A stretch of DNA of 64,000 nt from NCBI GenBank assembly GCA_004794655.1, contig SMMW01000521.1, positions 4,531,501 through 4,595,500 on the forward strand, read 5' to 3'. Each line of letters starts with the position of its first letter. The first letter of the stretch is position 1. The notes beneath the pieces are model-generated. The model ran no database searches and had not been told where the DNA came from. It saw only the letters and a list, made by a program, of their open reading frames with translations. Positions 1-12,984 of the stretch are shown one piece after another. Position numbers and translations under genes: made by a program. Source of the DNA: Marisa cornuarietis. Taxonomy: Eukaryota; Mollusca; Gastropoda; Architaenioglossa; Ampullariidae.

Positions 1-920
1 CGTTGAGAAGGTACAAATGTTCAGCTGCAATCGCTTCCTAAATGTAGGTTTTCAAACACCAAACAAAATGATCTATGGTGACCTAGGGCGTTATCCAATA
101 GTGGTGACTACAAAAATTAGATGTATTAAATACTGGCTTCGACTCATTCATATGAACGACACTAGACTCCCCAGAAAAGCATATAATATGCTATATTATT
201 TACAAGAAAACGGTAAACGTACTTGGGCTTTCTTTATAAAAGAACTTCTTTGTATCAATGGCTTTGGATTTGTTTGGCTTCAGCAAGGTGTTGGCAACAA
301 AAACATGTTCTTAAGAACCTATAGACAAAGACTTATAGACTGTTTCCAACAAGAATGGCACAATGATATATGCAATAGTGAAAGACTTGAGCTGTATTCT
401 AGTTTTAAGAGCTACGTACAACCTGAGAGATATTTAAATATACTGAGAATACGCTGTTTCAGAGAAACATATATTAAGTTTAGATTCGGAATATCACCCA
501 TCAATGTACATCGATATCGCTATAAAAGTGATGTATCCCCCAGTCAGTTAAACTGCCCCCGATGCAAGCATGAGATTGAAGATGAAGGGCACGTGTTGTT
601 TGACTGCCCAGCCTATAACAGCTATAGAATGAAAGTTGATCTTTTAAAATCTACAACACCATATAAACAGGGCAGAGACGGAATCACGCAAGTCTTTACA
701 GATAATTCGGAAACTACTGTGAAACAAATCTCAATATACTTGTACCAAGTATTCAAACACAGAAATGAAATGAGTACATTGTAAAAAAAACAAAGAAATG
801 TTAATATGCATAGATAATGCTATTAGGAATATTGATGCTGTTCTACTTTATGTAATTTCCCCCTTGAAACAAACCAAAAGGTTTGGTCAATAAAGAATTC
901 GTTCGTTCGTTCTCTCTCAC
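1..920 (+). mobile_element. 3' end of a non-LTR retrotransposon (LINE), ORF2 C-terminus plus 3' UTR
   Basis: An open frame runs from the window edge to a stop at 782-784. It aligns by eye along most of its length with the C-terminal part of the LINE at 11711-12622: both have a YGxxGRYP motif, then a WLRxxH motif, and near the end a cysteine/histidine cluster of the CPxC...H...C type that is common after LINE reverse transcriptases. No reverse transcriptase core lies inside the window, so this copy is cut by the window edge. The 3' UTR ends in a CCCCCTTGA-like stretch, then AATAAAG and a short (TTCG)n run at about 897-912. The frame is intact for 255 codons, which suggests a fairly young copy. 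Confidence 0.75.
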
Positions 921-3066
921 ATACACACACAACATAAGCTTTGGATAGTGGTTACTGCTATTGGTTTGTATTTGCTGCATTGTTGTAACTGAAGTCAAAA
1001 TAGCAGTAGTTGTTGTAGTAATGGCTGGGAGGATATATTTGAGCTGAGCAGAGCCAACATTATGATTGCAGGAAAGGTATGTTACAATCAAGGGGAAAGG
1101 GAGGCAAGTAAAGGGAGGTGAAATACTTGAAAGATTCTGAGCAAATGTTGCAGGTTAAAATTAAATTAGGGAAGCTTTTTATTGACTGTACTTAAAACCC
1201 CACACTAATGAGAAAAATGGGGTTCTTTTCTATAACATAACAGTGTAGGCAATTAGCTTATGTTGTATGAAACGGAAGTCTATGCCTACTTATCATGTCT
1301 TGAGATATAAAGAAACACAAGAGACAGAGGATAAACAATAAACAGAGTAAGACTGTGAGAAAGATAATAAAATTTTCAAAAAAAGACAGTGACAGATACA
1401 GAGAGGATAAAGTTTTGGATACACATGCATATATACATACACACAGAGACAGAGGGAGGATATGGACAAGAGAAAATGAATGCATGTTAATACATTCTGT
1501 GTAACATTCTGCTTTTGCACACTAATTCTTCATTTTTAGCTCCCACTATTAATAAATAATAATGGTAAAGTCAATTTATATAGTGCTTTACCTCACAGCT
1601 GATTTATTGTCCCCTCTAAGTCACTTTAATCTGAGGTCTCAGTTTACCATGCCTGCTCCATCTTATCAATCAAAATATAAAAACACATATAAACTTTGGA
1701 ATGCTACCTCGAATTCTTGAAGCTATTAACATTTCATTCAAATTGAACATTCACCGAAAGTATTTTGAATTTGCAGCAACTCTTTGAGAATAAAATTTAC
1801 ATTTAATAGTATTATAACATTTGACAAAAACTTTTCCTTCTGAATTTCTAGTAATGCTAGTCAGTAATCAGAAAAAAAATATAAATATCATAAACATTTG
1901 AGTAAATTCACCTCTGATCTTCTTTTATTGTGGAGACACAAACACTTCAAGCTTTCAGAACTACATATTTCTATATTCTGCTCGCAATTTATTAGTACAT
2001 CTTTATATACATTTTACTAAAATTGATTATTTTTTCAAGAAATGATACCGGATCGTATTGGCATACTCCAAATGTGCACACAATACAGCTTTTGAAAAGT
2101 CTCCGAATGCAAATAACAAAATGTTCTCCCTTCAATCTGCCTTACTTAGCACTCTTTAGAAATGAGCAGCAAATGACATCTCACAAGTAAAAGCACCCTA
2201 ACCTGACCTTAACCCTAACACTAATTTTAGCTACCATCACTCCTTTTTCCGCTTTGCAAAAAGTGTTATGACATTGTTTTATGGCCCTCCTAAAGTAAAG
2301 CCGTACCCTCAGAATCTGATGAGTATTCACCTGGAATAAAATACACTAAGACGTCTACATATGACTAAATCGAGATAGGAGCCAAAAATCATGGAAATTG
2401 TTCTTACTTACGAGCGGAAATTTGATATATGAGTCACATATATATGTTGTAGCATAAAGACATAACAAAGAATGCAGTCTTAGTGAAAATCTAAATATAT
2501 CGTTAAAAACAGTGTAAATAAATAGTGTTGTCTTATCAGCTAATTCACTCAGCACCTGTCTGCTCTCCGGCTCCCTCCCTCCTCCCCCGCCAACTGCCTA
2601 CCTACATTATCGACAGTCTTTGGCTCCTCCAAGGTAAGATCGATAAATATAACATATTCTTTATTATTTTATTATCTATATCATTCTGCCATTAACATTT
2701 ACTCTACAGTACTGTATATTTTACCATATTTACATATAAATTGTGTTGTTGTGAACGCATTAATTTCTATTGCCTTTATTTTATATGGGGAACATAATTT
2801 TAAAATACGAGTTCTTTTTACAAGCGAGCTCGGCTGTGGAACGGATTTTAAACTCGTATGCAAAGGTTCTACTGTACTCTGATTTATTCATTTCTTGTCA
2901 ACAAAACAGGAGACAGGCTGGCCTGCTGCCTGCCGGTAATGCAAACTAAAATACAGACGCCCGTAGTTAGCAATATCACTAGTTTTATCTATCTATATAT
3001 TACTATAAACATTACACAGTACAATTAAATGCTACTGTCTACGCCGATTAAAAACGTAATAAATAC
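921..3066. other. intergenic, no gene recognised
   Basis: No coding exon is recognised here. Positions 1556-1680 hold, on the minus strand, a repeat tail with GTAAAGCACTATATAAATTG next to an ATT-rich end. The same type of tail occurs at 20195-20263 and 46340-46430. The rest is AT-rich with CA-rich patches. Later exons of the candidate RBM42-like gene would have to lie to the left, but none was found, so they are probably outside the window. Confidence 0.5.
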
Positions 3067-3119
3067 CGGTTCATCTCCGCTTCCATCTCTTTGAGACGCT
3101 GCTCGCTGATCGACGCCAT
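3067..3119 (-). CDS. candidate first coding exon of an RBM42-like RNA-binding protein
   Basis: Read on the minus strand, an ATG at 3119 opens 17 codons that end in a phase-2 donor (CG then GTATTT). The peptide contains SEQRLKEMEAEM, very close to the start of vertebrate RBM42 (EERLKEMEAEM), which I recall from family knowledge. RBM42 carries its RRM near the C-terminus. No RRM is seen in the 3 kb to the left, so the assignment rests on this short match. It lies about 0.5 kb from and divergent to MRPL40. It could be another protein with a similar coiled start. Confidence 0.35.
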
Positions 3120-3613
3120 GATGAAGTTTTCTGATATGCAGTTTCATTTGCGGCTTGTCCCTAAAATACGAAAACACCTTTGAGTGATGATATTGAGTAA
3201 AAATGTGAACTTTTCACATAATTTATGCTTATTCACATCACAAATATAAAATTGTTTTATTTGTGGAAGTTTTAAGATGAACTGTATTTACGGCATATTT
3301 GCGCGAGGTCAAAATGGCCTGCAGGGCTTTGCAGTCTGGTATTGCAAGCATGATATTTAAGTTTTCAAGGTGTGGGTTTAGCCTTTTATACATCTTACTA
3401 TATGTGCTATATAAAGGAGCTATTTTTATTCTAATCTCATCCTGTTTAGGTTCATAAAGTTTTATTAGTCTGTGCTTTGCAACATTTAATTGATGCCCTT
3501 TATCATCATGGTGAACAATGCAGTCTGCTGTTATATTATACGTGTATTTGTGTAATGTAAGCATCGATGCTAAGGCTGTTATAGATACGTACTGTACAAA
3601 TTTTAATTTTTTA

Positions 3614-6350
3614 ATGTCATCTCGGTTTTTCCAAACAATTTCAGATTGGCTGTACAGAGTTTACAAGCAGTGCCGGCCCAGGGTCATCGCTGTATTCACA
3701 CCCAGACATCACCATTACTTTTTCATGCATCACAACAGTTGTGGTGAGAAATATTTTGTTAGTCAGCATATGTGAAATGATCTTTTAAGTTGTGAAGCAA
3801 AACTCATAGCAGCATGATCATTTTTGAAAACATTTATATACCCTCTTTCAGCAGTTAACTTTCATGAACACTAGATTTCGCTTATAGACATGTAAACCCC
3901 CAGGATCAATTTATAGCTATTACAAGGGAGGGTATTACTGGACTGTCGACTGAAGAGACAATGCTATAAAAGCAGTATCTCTCTACTGTAGGTGCACATG
4001 ACATAGATGAGTGATGTGACAGTTATTTTTTGAGTTCCTATGTGGCTGCTCTTTGATTTAGAGTGTTCATGTGTGTGTGTGTGTGTGTGAAATAGGGCTG
4101 AACCCATAAAAAGGAAGAAAAAGCTGGATCCAGCTCTTGCACTAGCACGTGAGGCCAAGCGAAGAAAGAAAATTGAGAGACAAATGAAACGACTTGAAAA
4201 GTATGGCCGGAAACTAAAGCCTATTGATGAAATAGAGGGGGAACCCAAATTGAAGAGAGAAATCACGTAAGTGCCATTATAGTAAATGGTGTCACTAAAA
4301 TATGGAGTAAAATAGCAATGAAGGTGAGCCATGCAAGTGTGTTTTCCCCTCAGAAGTGTATCAATGGAATCTGAGAAGAAAGCATAAAAATAACACTATT
4401 TCCTGAAGTGTTTTCAAAATTGTCATTCAAGGCATCTCCACTGTGTTAAATAATGTTTTAACTTTATGTTTAGCTCAAATGTTGCCAATTTTAGATATTA
4501 AATATAGTAAATCCTCATGAAAAGTTGGTTCATTGAAAAAAAGAAAAATTCCCAGCTATGACCAATGTCTGTTTGGAGTTTGCATGTTTTCGCTATGTCA
4601 GTGGGAGATTTTTGTATCTTGTTCATTTACAACACACCTGTTCTCAGAGAGCAGTGAAGATGCTTTTTGAACAGAAAAGTAGGGAGTGCCACATCTTTAT
4701 CACCTGTAAATTCACTGTTTTGTAGTTCTAGATCTTACCCTATGTACAATTTTACTGCCAATTTGTTTTGTTTTTGTTTTTGTTTTTGTTTTAGATTGAC
4801 AGTCCTAGCAATCTTCTTTTTTTATAATCTAAGGTGATGTTTTTCCTCACTACATTTAGCTGTGTCAGTTAGTCAGCCATGCATCCCTTGATTGGTGTCA
4901 GTCATTTGGGAGAGCACATGGATAGATGCAGCAGCCAACAATGCCCCCTACTCACACCCCTGCTTGGCAATGATTTTGGATTTGCGCATGTCAACAACTG
5001 AATTCCCAAAATGATTTGCCTTGTTCTATCAATCTCATGAACTTTTTAGACTGCTATCTATTCACTTATGCTTCAGTCCTCAGTGCAAGGAACTGATAAC
5101 ATGTCGAGGAAGTTCATTTCAAACCAAGTGGTCAGACTTTTCTCTCCTTCGCTTTGGGTGCAAGATCTTACTTCTTTACTTCAGTGCTGTGTTGTTGTGT
5201 CTCTGTATAGTTGTATGTTCTGATCTCTGTATCTATGCTATGTTCATTTTGCATCTATATTTGTATATTTTGTGAATGATTTGGTTTTGAGAGCACATTA
5301 AGCCTTAAGCTGGGAAATGCATTATACATGTTTGTTTATCATCACCTGGTGTATAACAAGGTTCTCAGGTTATATTTTATTTCATATGTGTAGTAAATGT
5401 TCTGTAGTTGAATAACTCATATGCTGATTCATTTAATAATGCATTAAATTCAATCTTTAAAATGCTCACTAAACCTTTCTGCAAACAGATTACGTGCACG
5501 AGAACTCCCTCTGTTAACACAAGAAGAAACAGAAGCCCGTGCTTTGCTACAGAAACAGTGGGCAAGCTACAAATTCAGACAGTTTACACAGGAGGCTCAT
5601 GCAATCAGTTCTCTCCTTCAAGAACAGGATAGAGCACTTGAAGAGCTGAGGTTCGAATCTCCAGAACTTTACCGAATGGCTATTCAGGTAAATTGCCACC
5701 TCAGTATAACATTTACACTTACAAGAAGATAGGTGCAATAAGTTTGATTACTTGCATCTGTTATATAGGGACGCTGGTAACATAGGAAGAGGTAACATTA
5801 TCTACATTTTGTAAATGTTATAAAAATGTTCTTTTCACTAAATTCCACACTATCTCGCATCATTACCCATTAAAGCAAAATTTTGATAAAAGCAGATTTT
5901 CAGACTTATAAAATTATAATACTTATTTCTCACCACTGAAACCAGGCTCAAAGTGCTTTATACAAATATGCAAACATACATACATTTTTTGGAACCTGAA
6001 GACTTAAATATTTGCAAATATATTCTTTTAAAAAAGTTTGTTTTATTTAGCTCACCATCTATTTGAATTTTATTTTGCTGGGCAGTAGATATTTGGATTT
6101 CTGGATATTCATGTTTTGTTGCTTTTTTTATTTATGCTTTGTTTTGTGGTTTGGCTTTTTGCAGTTTAGGAGTTACAGAGTAAAACAAATTTATATTGCA
6201 AGTTTTAATTTTCATCTGCTTTCTTTTTTTCTTCAGGTTGATGATAAATTGATACCTTTTTCATTTAAAGGACCAACTGCAACACCACCCATTAAAGGGT
6301 ATGAAGCACAAGATGGAGAATACATTGATACAACTAAGACATTTGACTAA
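3614..6350 (+). CDS. MRPL40: mitochondrial ribosomal protein L40 (mL40), four coding exons
   Basis: This is a nuclear gene for a protein of the large mitochondrial ribosomal subunit. Exons 2-4 are clear: 4096-4266, 5489-5687 and 6237-6350 (stop TAA). They have matching phases and good GTAAGT or GTAAAT donors. Exon 2 encodes AEPIKRKKKLDP followed by a basic helix, exon 3 contains ALEELRFESPELY, and exon 4 contains GPTATPPIKGYE; all match the order and spacing of animal MRPL40. Exon 1 is less certain. The ATG at 3614 opens a basic, aromatic presequence consistent with mitochondrial import, but the strong donor at 3744 is out of phase. Only a weak donor at 3772 (ATGTGAAA) joins exon 2 in frame. 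With that choice the protein has 213 residues, against about 206 in human. The start and first splice need transcript support. Confidence 0.85.
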
Positions 6351-6499
6351 ACAAAGAGTAGCATGAATGGCTATAAAATGTGTGAATTTATAAAGTTGTT
6401 TTTCTTACTTCCTGTGTTGTTAAATAGTTTGTTTGTTTTTTTGAGTATGAAGAGGAAGGGTAAGATTTTAATGGTATAGAGCAAAACCACTTAATGGTT

Positions 6500-6770
6500 A
6501 ATGCAACATCAGAGGTTTATGAGGCTGTGTAGCCTGGTTTCCAGTAACAGTGGAACTGGTCACCATTCCTACAAAATGCTCTCCCTGGTCCGGTGACACA
6601 ATAGTTAGTGCCTCTAGCCAATACAGTGAAGCTTGGCTCTCCAGGGTTCAGCTCGTCTTGGGCATGCTGTTCTTTCTCTTTATATCTGTTTACAGGGCTG
6701 GCTGCCTTGCTGTGATATAGCCTTAGTTGGTGGCTGGGTGAAAAACGCACACACACACCCTCCCCGACCT
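6500..6770 (+). repeat. tRNA-derived SINE-like repeat, copy 1
   Basis: This stretch resembles 39770-39960. Shared blocks are an AGTGCC/AGCACC start, a B-box-like GGTTCAG, the run GGCATG(C/T)TGTTCTTTCTCT, and TCTGTTTACAGGGCTG. The order is the same in both copies, with scattered differences. A tRNA-like head followed by a unique body suggests a SINE. Copy number elsewhere cannot be judged here. Confidence 0.5.
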
Positions 6771-7867
6771 CAGTCAGCAGAAGCTGATTTATCATGGAAG
6801 TTAAAGGCTGCAGCAGTAGAGTTTTGAGATCCAACTTGTGACTCTTGGCGTTTGCTGCTATTAGAACCCTTTATCTTTAACACAACAGCATTTGTACATT
6901 GACTCTTTTGCTGTGTTTAACTGTCATTAAGTAGAACAGGAACCAGGAATCATCTGTGTTTTCTCAGAAAGATTTGGTGACACTGCAAGAATCAACATTG
7001 TAGCACCGATTCAACGATAGGCGGTAAAACATTAAAACACAAGAACTTGAAAAGATTGTTGACACTTGTCCATGCTTTTACGAGCTTGATAATTTTGTAC
7101 TTTAAACATATAATCACTTTTCTTGAGGAAATGGGATTCCTAACAATTGTATGATTATGTAGAGTATATTTCCCCAAGTAGCAGCAAGCTGAATGTGCTG
7201 TGCATGAAAGACTACAAACAAAATGACAGTGAACCATGCACTGAAGAAAACCATCAGAAAACGTAAATGAAGATGAGGAGTGAGTGAAAAAGTTTGCTCG
7301 AATGATAAGGCAGAACTTGAAACTTTCCAACATAGACACACAAAAAGAAACAGAATTCCAAAAGGTGGGCCCAGAGAAGTTGGCCAAATCCCTCTATTCT
7401 AATGCTTTCCTTGGTGTATAAATGCACACGTATGTTGTGCTAATTTTAAACCACTTGTGTAACACAAATTTGGTTTACATTCCTTATGGAAATTTTCTAA
7501 AAAAAACGTATTTTTCATGTTCTTGAAAATTTATATCTTCTGTTTTTTACTTATATGCCTCTTTTGATCAGTGTTATTATCCACTTTAAAACTTACCATC
7601 AGATCTCCACCTCCCAACCTCCCATGTCAATGGTACCTGAAAAGGGATGCAATTTACTAAACATTTGCTGTCTGGCATCATGAAGCAAATGGCAAAATCC
7701 TATCAAAAGAGCTTGTATGGGTCATGAAAAACTCATAAAATGATTTAAACTCCCTGGCAAGATTTAGTTTTTGAAGAAATTCATTTTTTAAAACAAAGTC
7801 CTTCTAAAAATGATGTTTTGCTAAGTGCTGTAGAATAAATTTTTCACAGCAGTCATTGTTCTGGAAA

Positions 7868-8345
7868 TCAATGATTCCCGGTCGATTCGACTAAGTCATT
7901 TCGTCCAATGGTTGGTTTGCCTGCAGGTCGGTTTGACTAGTGCGGTCTCCTCTACAGATGTCTGCAGTATACGTGCTATTAAAAGGATGCAGCCATGTCA
8001 TTTTGTTGTAGGCGTTATTCATGGTGTGTCAGACTGTAGAAGTTTCACAGGTCAGTGACTATTGACATAAAACAAATGTAGCACTCTAGAAGTGTACTTA
8101 GTTATTTCTTTGTTTTAGTGCAGCACTCTAGTAGTGTACTTAATTATTTTTGTGAGGATAGGGCCAAACGGTTTCCAGGACTGTCAATTTCCCATGCCAG
8201 CGGCGTACATAATGGCCAGCCTGGAACTGCCCCACCAGTGGGCACTGGACCTCAGTTGAACCGACCCTAGTCCAACGGACCTATAGGCAAAATGACTTAG
8301 TTGAACTGGCCCTAGTCGACTTGACCGGTTACCAAATCAACAAAT
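7868..8345. repeat. fold-back (inverted-repeat) element, MITE-like
   Basis: The left arm (about 7868-7945) and the reverse complement of the right arm (about 8245-8345) share the blocks CGGTC, TCGACTA, ACTAAGTCATTT and GGTCGGTT-GACTAG, in the same order but with gaps. The centre holds an imperfect direct repeat at about 8088-8148 (GCACTCTAGxAGTGTACTTA twice). No transposase is present. Ends and target-site duplications are not sharp, so this is an old or imperfect non-autonomous element. Confidence 0.45.
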
Positions 8346-8349
8346 GGAT

Positions 8350-9500
8350 GCAGCAAACTCGTTTCCCCTGTTGCTTTGAATATCTCTGTTTATGCTAGGA
8401 TGTGATTTATTGGTTTGTTTAGTTTATACATTGATAGTTAAGGCCAGCTAGTCAACTTTGGCTCACAAATAAAAATTTTAAACCATGACTCCAAGAAGTA
8501 CAGAATGACACGTTTTAGATGTACTATTTGCAATAAGGAAACTCAGATACTGATTCACTGCAATCATGTTGAAAAATAGAAAGCAGATATTATTCTAGGA
8601 TCTGGCAGGATTACTGCAAAAGTATTTTTTGAAGGACAGAGTTTACAAGAGCATACATTTTGGTAGGCGATGTGGAACTTAAAAACGAATTCTATCAAAC
8701 AGGTATTGAAATGAATATCTAGAATGATAGCAGTTGAATAGCTTCTAAATCAATCAGCAGTTCACCACCAACCATTTGCAACTTTGAGACATGAAGCTTG
8801 TGAAGCACTATATAGCTCTTTCTATTTTGACTTGTCACCATCCTTGAAGGCAGAAAAAACAGGAAGAAAATATGATGAGGCTGGGGCTTTTAATGTTTTA
8901 AAGTTTGCCAAGTAGGAAGGGAAAAGTTTCCTTAGAGGCACTTTCAACAAAGTGACATCAAAGGCCGAGGCATAGAGGGCCCAGAGTTGACAAGTGGGAG
9001 GAAAGAACAGAGTGGGTGAGAAGTATATCCACATTAAAGACTGTGACTAAGAGAGATCAGACAGGTCTTGACAGTACAAGGACAAAACTGTATAACACAG
9101 TGTATGATGAGAGTCAATAATGTCAAAACAAATGCAGAATTTTATCAAGTTATCATTATGTTTTGATGTGATTAACAACCTAGTTTTAGATAAATAATAG
9201 AAAACAGCAGACAATACATCATAAAAAAATAAATGTCACCTACCCATCAAACCTCACTGAAAGTAAAAGGTAAATAGCACAGCGAACTGGTCATACTTAT
9301 AGAATAAGAGTATGTATGGAATGAGAATGAATAAAAGGTTGGCAACTTTACACTTGGAGACAACTGGTAGTGACCTGTAATGTCAGGTCAGACAATGACC
9401 TCAAAAAGTAACACCAGTGTCACTTATGCTAACCTAAAAAAAGTTATTTTTTAATTTAAAGTTAATTCATGACTGTCACCCATGTGATAAAGTTGAGGAA
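8350..9500. other. intergenic, no gene recognised
   Basis: I see no conserved coding signal in this stretch. The end of it may contain 5' sequence of the degenerate LINE that is first recognisable at about 9520. Confidence 0.5.
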
Positions 9501-9519
9501 AGTTCAAAAAATGTTCTGT

Positions 9520-12500
9520 CAAATATCATTATCCTAGGAGTCTATATACCGCCTATTGACTCGCCATATTACAGGGAAGCTAATATACATAATGGTATTG
9601 CTATGTTAGAAGAATGCATTCTATGATCTTATTGAAAAAAGCGGTGATCTGCCATTTATTTTTTTAGGTGACTTTAATGCAAGAACTGGAAGTAAAAATA
9701 TAGTTAACTCTGTAGACTACCCAATGCCAGGTTTTGACCCGTTAAGTGAGAAAATATAAGGTAGTGTGGACTGTGAACCAAATAACTTTACTAGGAATGC
9801 ATCAGATCAAAAAGTAAATTCTTATGGTACATATCTCTTGCAAGTGTGCAATGAATTTGATTTTGTGGTGTTAAATGGCCTTACATGTGGCAACTTTGGT
9901 CGTGATTATACATGTCTCAAAATCAGGTTGTAGTGTTATTGACTATTTTCTAGTTTCAAAAAGTTTTATAAATAGATGTAGGTCTCTCAGTGTCATATCC
10001 AAACCTGAGTCTAAGCACATGCCAGTTGAGTTGCTTATTAATATGGAAACAGATAGTGTCGTAAAGCTAAATATGTTGGGTGCAAATTTTAAATATGATA
10101 AATTTGTATGGAATAATGAAAGGTTGCCAAGGAAGTTCCAAGGAAGATTAATGTCAGGTGGGGTCAGTGATTGCTTAGGTGAGGCTCAGGACTTAATAAC
10201 TAATGATATTAATTTGGCCTTGTACAAAATTAATAAAGGTTTAGAATTTGCCGCTTCTTGTATGAAGAAGACTATATATTCTAAAAATAACAAGAATAAG
10301 GCCTGGTTTGATCCAGAATGTAAAGAAAGCCGAAAAGTTTTACGTAAAAGCTTAAAAACTTTCCATAGAACCCATCTTGACAGACAGGTTAGAGTATCTA
10401 TAGAAAAGTAAGGAATACAAATGCCTGTTACAAGTTAAAAAACAGAATTATAAAGATAACACATTACAGATTTTAAAAGACACAATTCATAACCCTAGGG
10501 ACTTCTGGAAAAAGATGCAATCACTGTTGAAGAAACCTTCAAGTCCTAACTTAATTTCTCAAAAGGAGTGGTATGAATACTTTTACAATGTCTATAATTT
10601 ATTCCCTGTCACGCTGGTGACAGACTTGACATCTAACTTATCTGACCCAGCACTTGAAAAATTAAATGATCCAGATACTGATGATAGCATCATGAATGGT
10701 CCTATAACTGATGAAGAGATTAAATTAACAATAGCATCTTTAAAATCTAATAAAGCCTCTGGACCAGATGGTCTTATAAGTGAATTTTATAAATATTCAT
10801 GCCAGCACATTCTACCTTCTCTTACCGCATATCTTAATTACTTGTTTGATACAGGGAAATTCCCTGACTCATGGTCAGAAGCAATAATACAACCACTGCA
10901 TAAGAAAGGTGACATTTCTCTACCAGAAAACTATAGAGGTATATCACTATTAAATATATCTAGCAAAATATACACCCACATTTTAAATAGAAGAGTTATG
11001 TTATGGACTGAACAAAATGACCTTGTGGGTAGAAAGGAGCGGAGTACTATTGATCATATATTTACACTAATGGGTATAATACAAAGACAGTTAATACATC
11101 ATAAGAAATTCTATGTGGCTTTTATTGATTTCCAAAGGGCTTTTGATTCTGTTGCAAGAGACAAGCTTTGGGATGTGTTAAGCAAGAACAATATATCAGG
11201 TAAATTACTTCCATCAATCAAAGGCCTGTATGCAGTAAAGCAAGGGTGCGAATTGGAGCAGACTATACAGATTTTTTTGAATGCCCTCGTGGCTTAAAGC
11301 AAGGGGAAATATGTTCACCAGCTTTATTCCCACTATTTATCAACGTACTAACTGTTGAAACTCGCCTTAAGGGTCAGCATGGAATCCAGTTAATTCCAGA
11401 TTCATTAGAACTATTTATCCTCCCGTTTGCAGATGATATAGCATTATTTTCAGATACTGTAATTGGGCTCCAACATCAGTTGAACATACTTTCTGACACG
11501 GCCAGGCGCCTTGACCTTGATATAAACTTACCCAAATCTAACATTGTCATATTCAGGAATGGTGGCCATCTGGCCTCACGAGAAAAACGGTTTTATGATG
11601 GCAATGAGATGAAAATTGTTAATGCATACAAATACCTGGGAATTATATTGACAACCCGATGTATGTTTACACAGGCACTAGAAGATTTGGCAAAATGATC
11701 CCAAAAGGCAGTGATAGGGATACTAAAAGTGTTGTACTGGCTTGACAATCGTTCCCCTTCTCTCTTTTTCAAGCTTTTTGATACCCTAATTCAACCTGTC
11801 CTTTTATATGGTTCTGAAATCTGGGGACTTTGTACTGACACAAAAATAATTGAAAGGGTTCATACCTTTGCCTTGAAAAAGTTTGTAGGGGTGTCCTTGA
11901 AAACACCAAATATAATGGCTTATGGAGAATGTGGGAGGTATCCTTTATTTATTAATTGCTACATTAAAACATTAAAGTATTGGTTAAGAATAGTTCATCT
12001 ACCTGAGAGCAGGCTTCCTAGAAAGGTGTACACAATGTTATATAACAATCATGTAAATAACAAGGTCACCTGGATTAACAGCATCATGATGGTTTTGTAC
12101 AAATATGATTTTGGCTTTGTATGGGAGCAACAGAGTGTAGGAAATGTTAATGTTTTTTTGAAAGAATTTAAACAAAGATTGGTAGATTGTTACAAGCAAG
12201 AATGGAGTGAGAGGCTAACTAGTAGTGATCGCTTTTATCCTTATCGCTGTTTTAAAAGTAGCCTCTCCCAGTCTTCCTATTTGCAGAATCTAAACCATAT
12301 AGGGATGAGAAATGCCATAGTCAGATTCAGACTAGGTGTTACCAACTTAAAGTGTCATAAATTAAGGTATACAAAAGACTCAATTATTAATCCAAATTGT
12401 CCCTTCTGTAAGAATACCGAAGAAACTGAATTACACTTTTTATTGTGTTGCCCACAATATACTAGCTTACGGGAAACATTCATCCCCCCCAAATTTTGGC

Positions 12501-12955
12501 GTTACCCATCTATTTCCCACTTTTCAATACTCATATCAGATAACCAACACAGTATTACAAACTACCTAGCAAGCTACATATATAATGCAATGAATTTGAG
12601 AAACTCCATCAACAAATTATAAAAGTCTGTCTTATAGTAATATTACCTTGTTTAACATGTTTTAATCCATTAAGTATGTTCTAAGCATGTAGTAAGGATA
12701 GTACTTTATGGATACTTCATGTATGTATGACTACACCTTTTTTTTGCATGTACTGATGTGGGTTACAATAGATACAGCTAGAGACCTGAATATTTACAAA
12801 ATGTTTAAACGAATTACCGGCTTGATTACATTAAAATATGGATGCATTTACTATTTACACCTATGTAAAGATGTTTCTCATGTTTTCTACGTTTGTATAT
12901 CCACCCCCTTCAGTCAAGGGCTATGGCCTACGCTGAATAAAATTCTTGAATCTTG
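9520..12955 (+). mobile_element. degenerate non-LTR retrotransposon (LINE) with endonuclease and reverse transcriptase remnants
   Basis: From about 9520 the frames show parts of an APE-type endonuclease: a GVYIPPID-like motif, then GDFNARTG at about 9668-9691, and SVIDYFLVS with a downstream SKHMPV in place of the usual SDH. The reverse transcriptase follows (10515-11698): SGPDGL, NYRGISLLN, AFIDFQRAFDS and FADDIALF at about 11428. The C-terminal part (11711-12622) ends with a CPFCKN...H...C cluster. The 3' end resembles that of the element at position 1: CCCCCTT, then GAATAAAA. Stops and frameshifts at about 9630, 9759, 10410, 11250 and 11696 break the ORF, so the copy is dead. The 5' end is not defined and no ORF1 is seen. 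Confidence 0.85.
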
Positions 12956-12984
12956 TCTACTCCTTCATCGTACCTTGGAACTAT

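Noticed and set aside
2205..2225. CCTTAACCCTAACAC as a telomere repeat
   Set aside because: Only about one and a half units, which is expected by chance.
3238..3564. 108-codon open frame on the minus strand between MRPL40 and the RBM42-like exon
   Set aside because: No recognisable motif and AT-rich codon content. The position suggests promoter or UTR sequence, so it is not called a gene.
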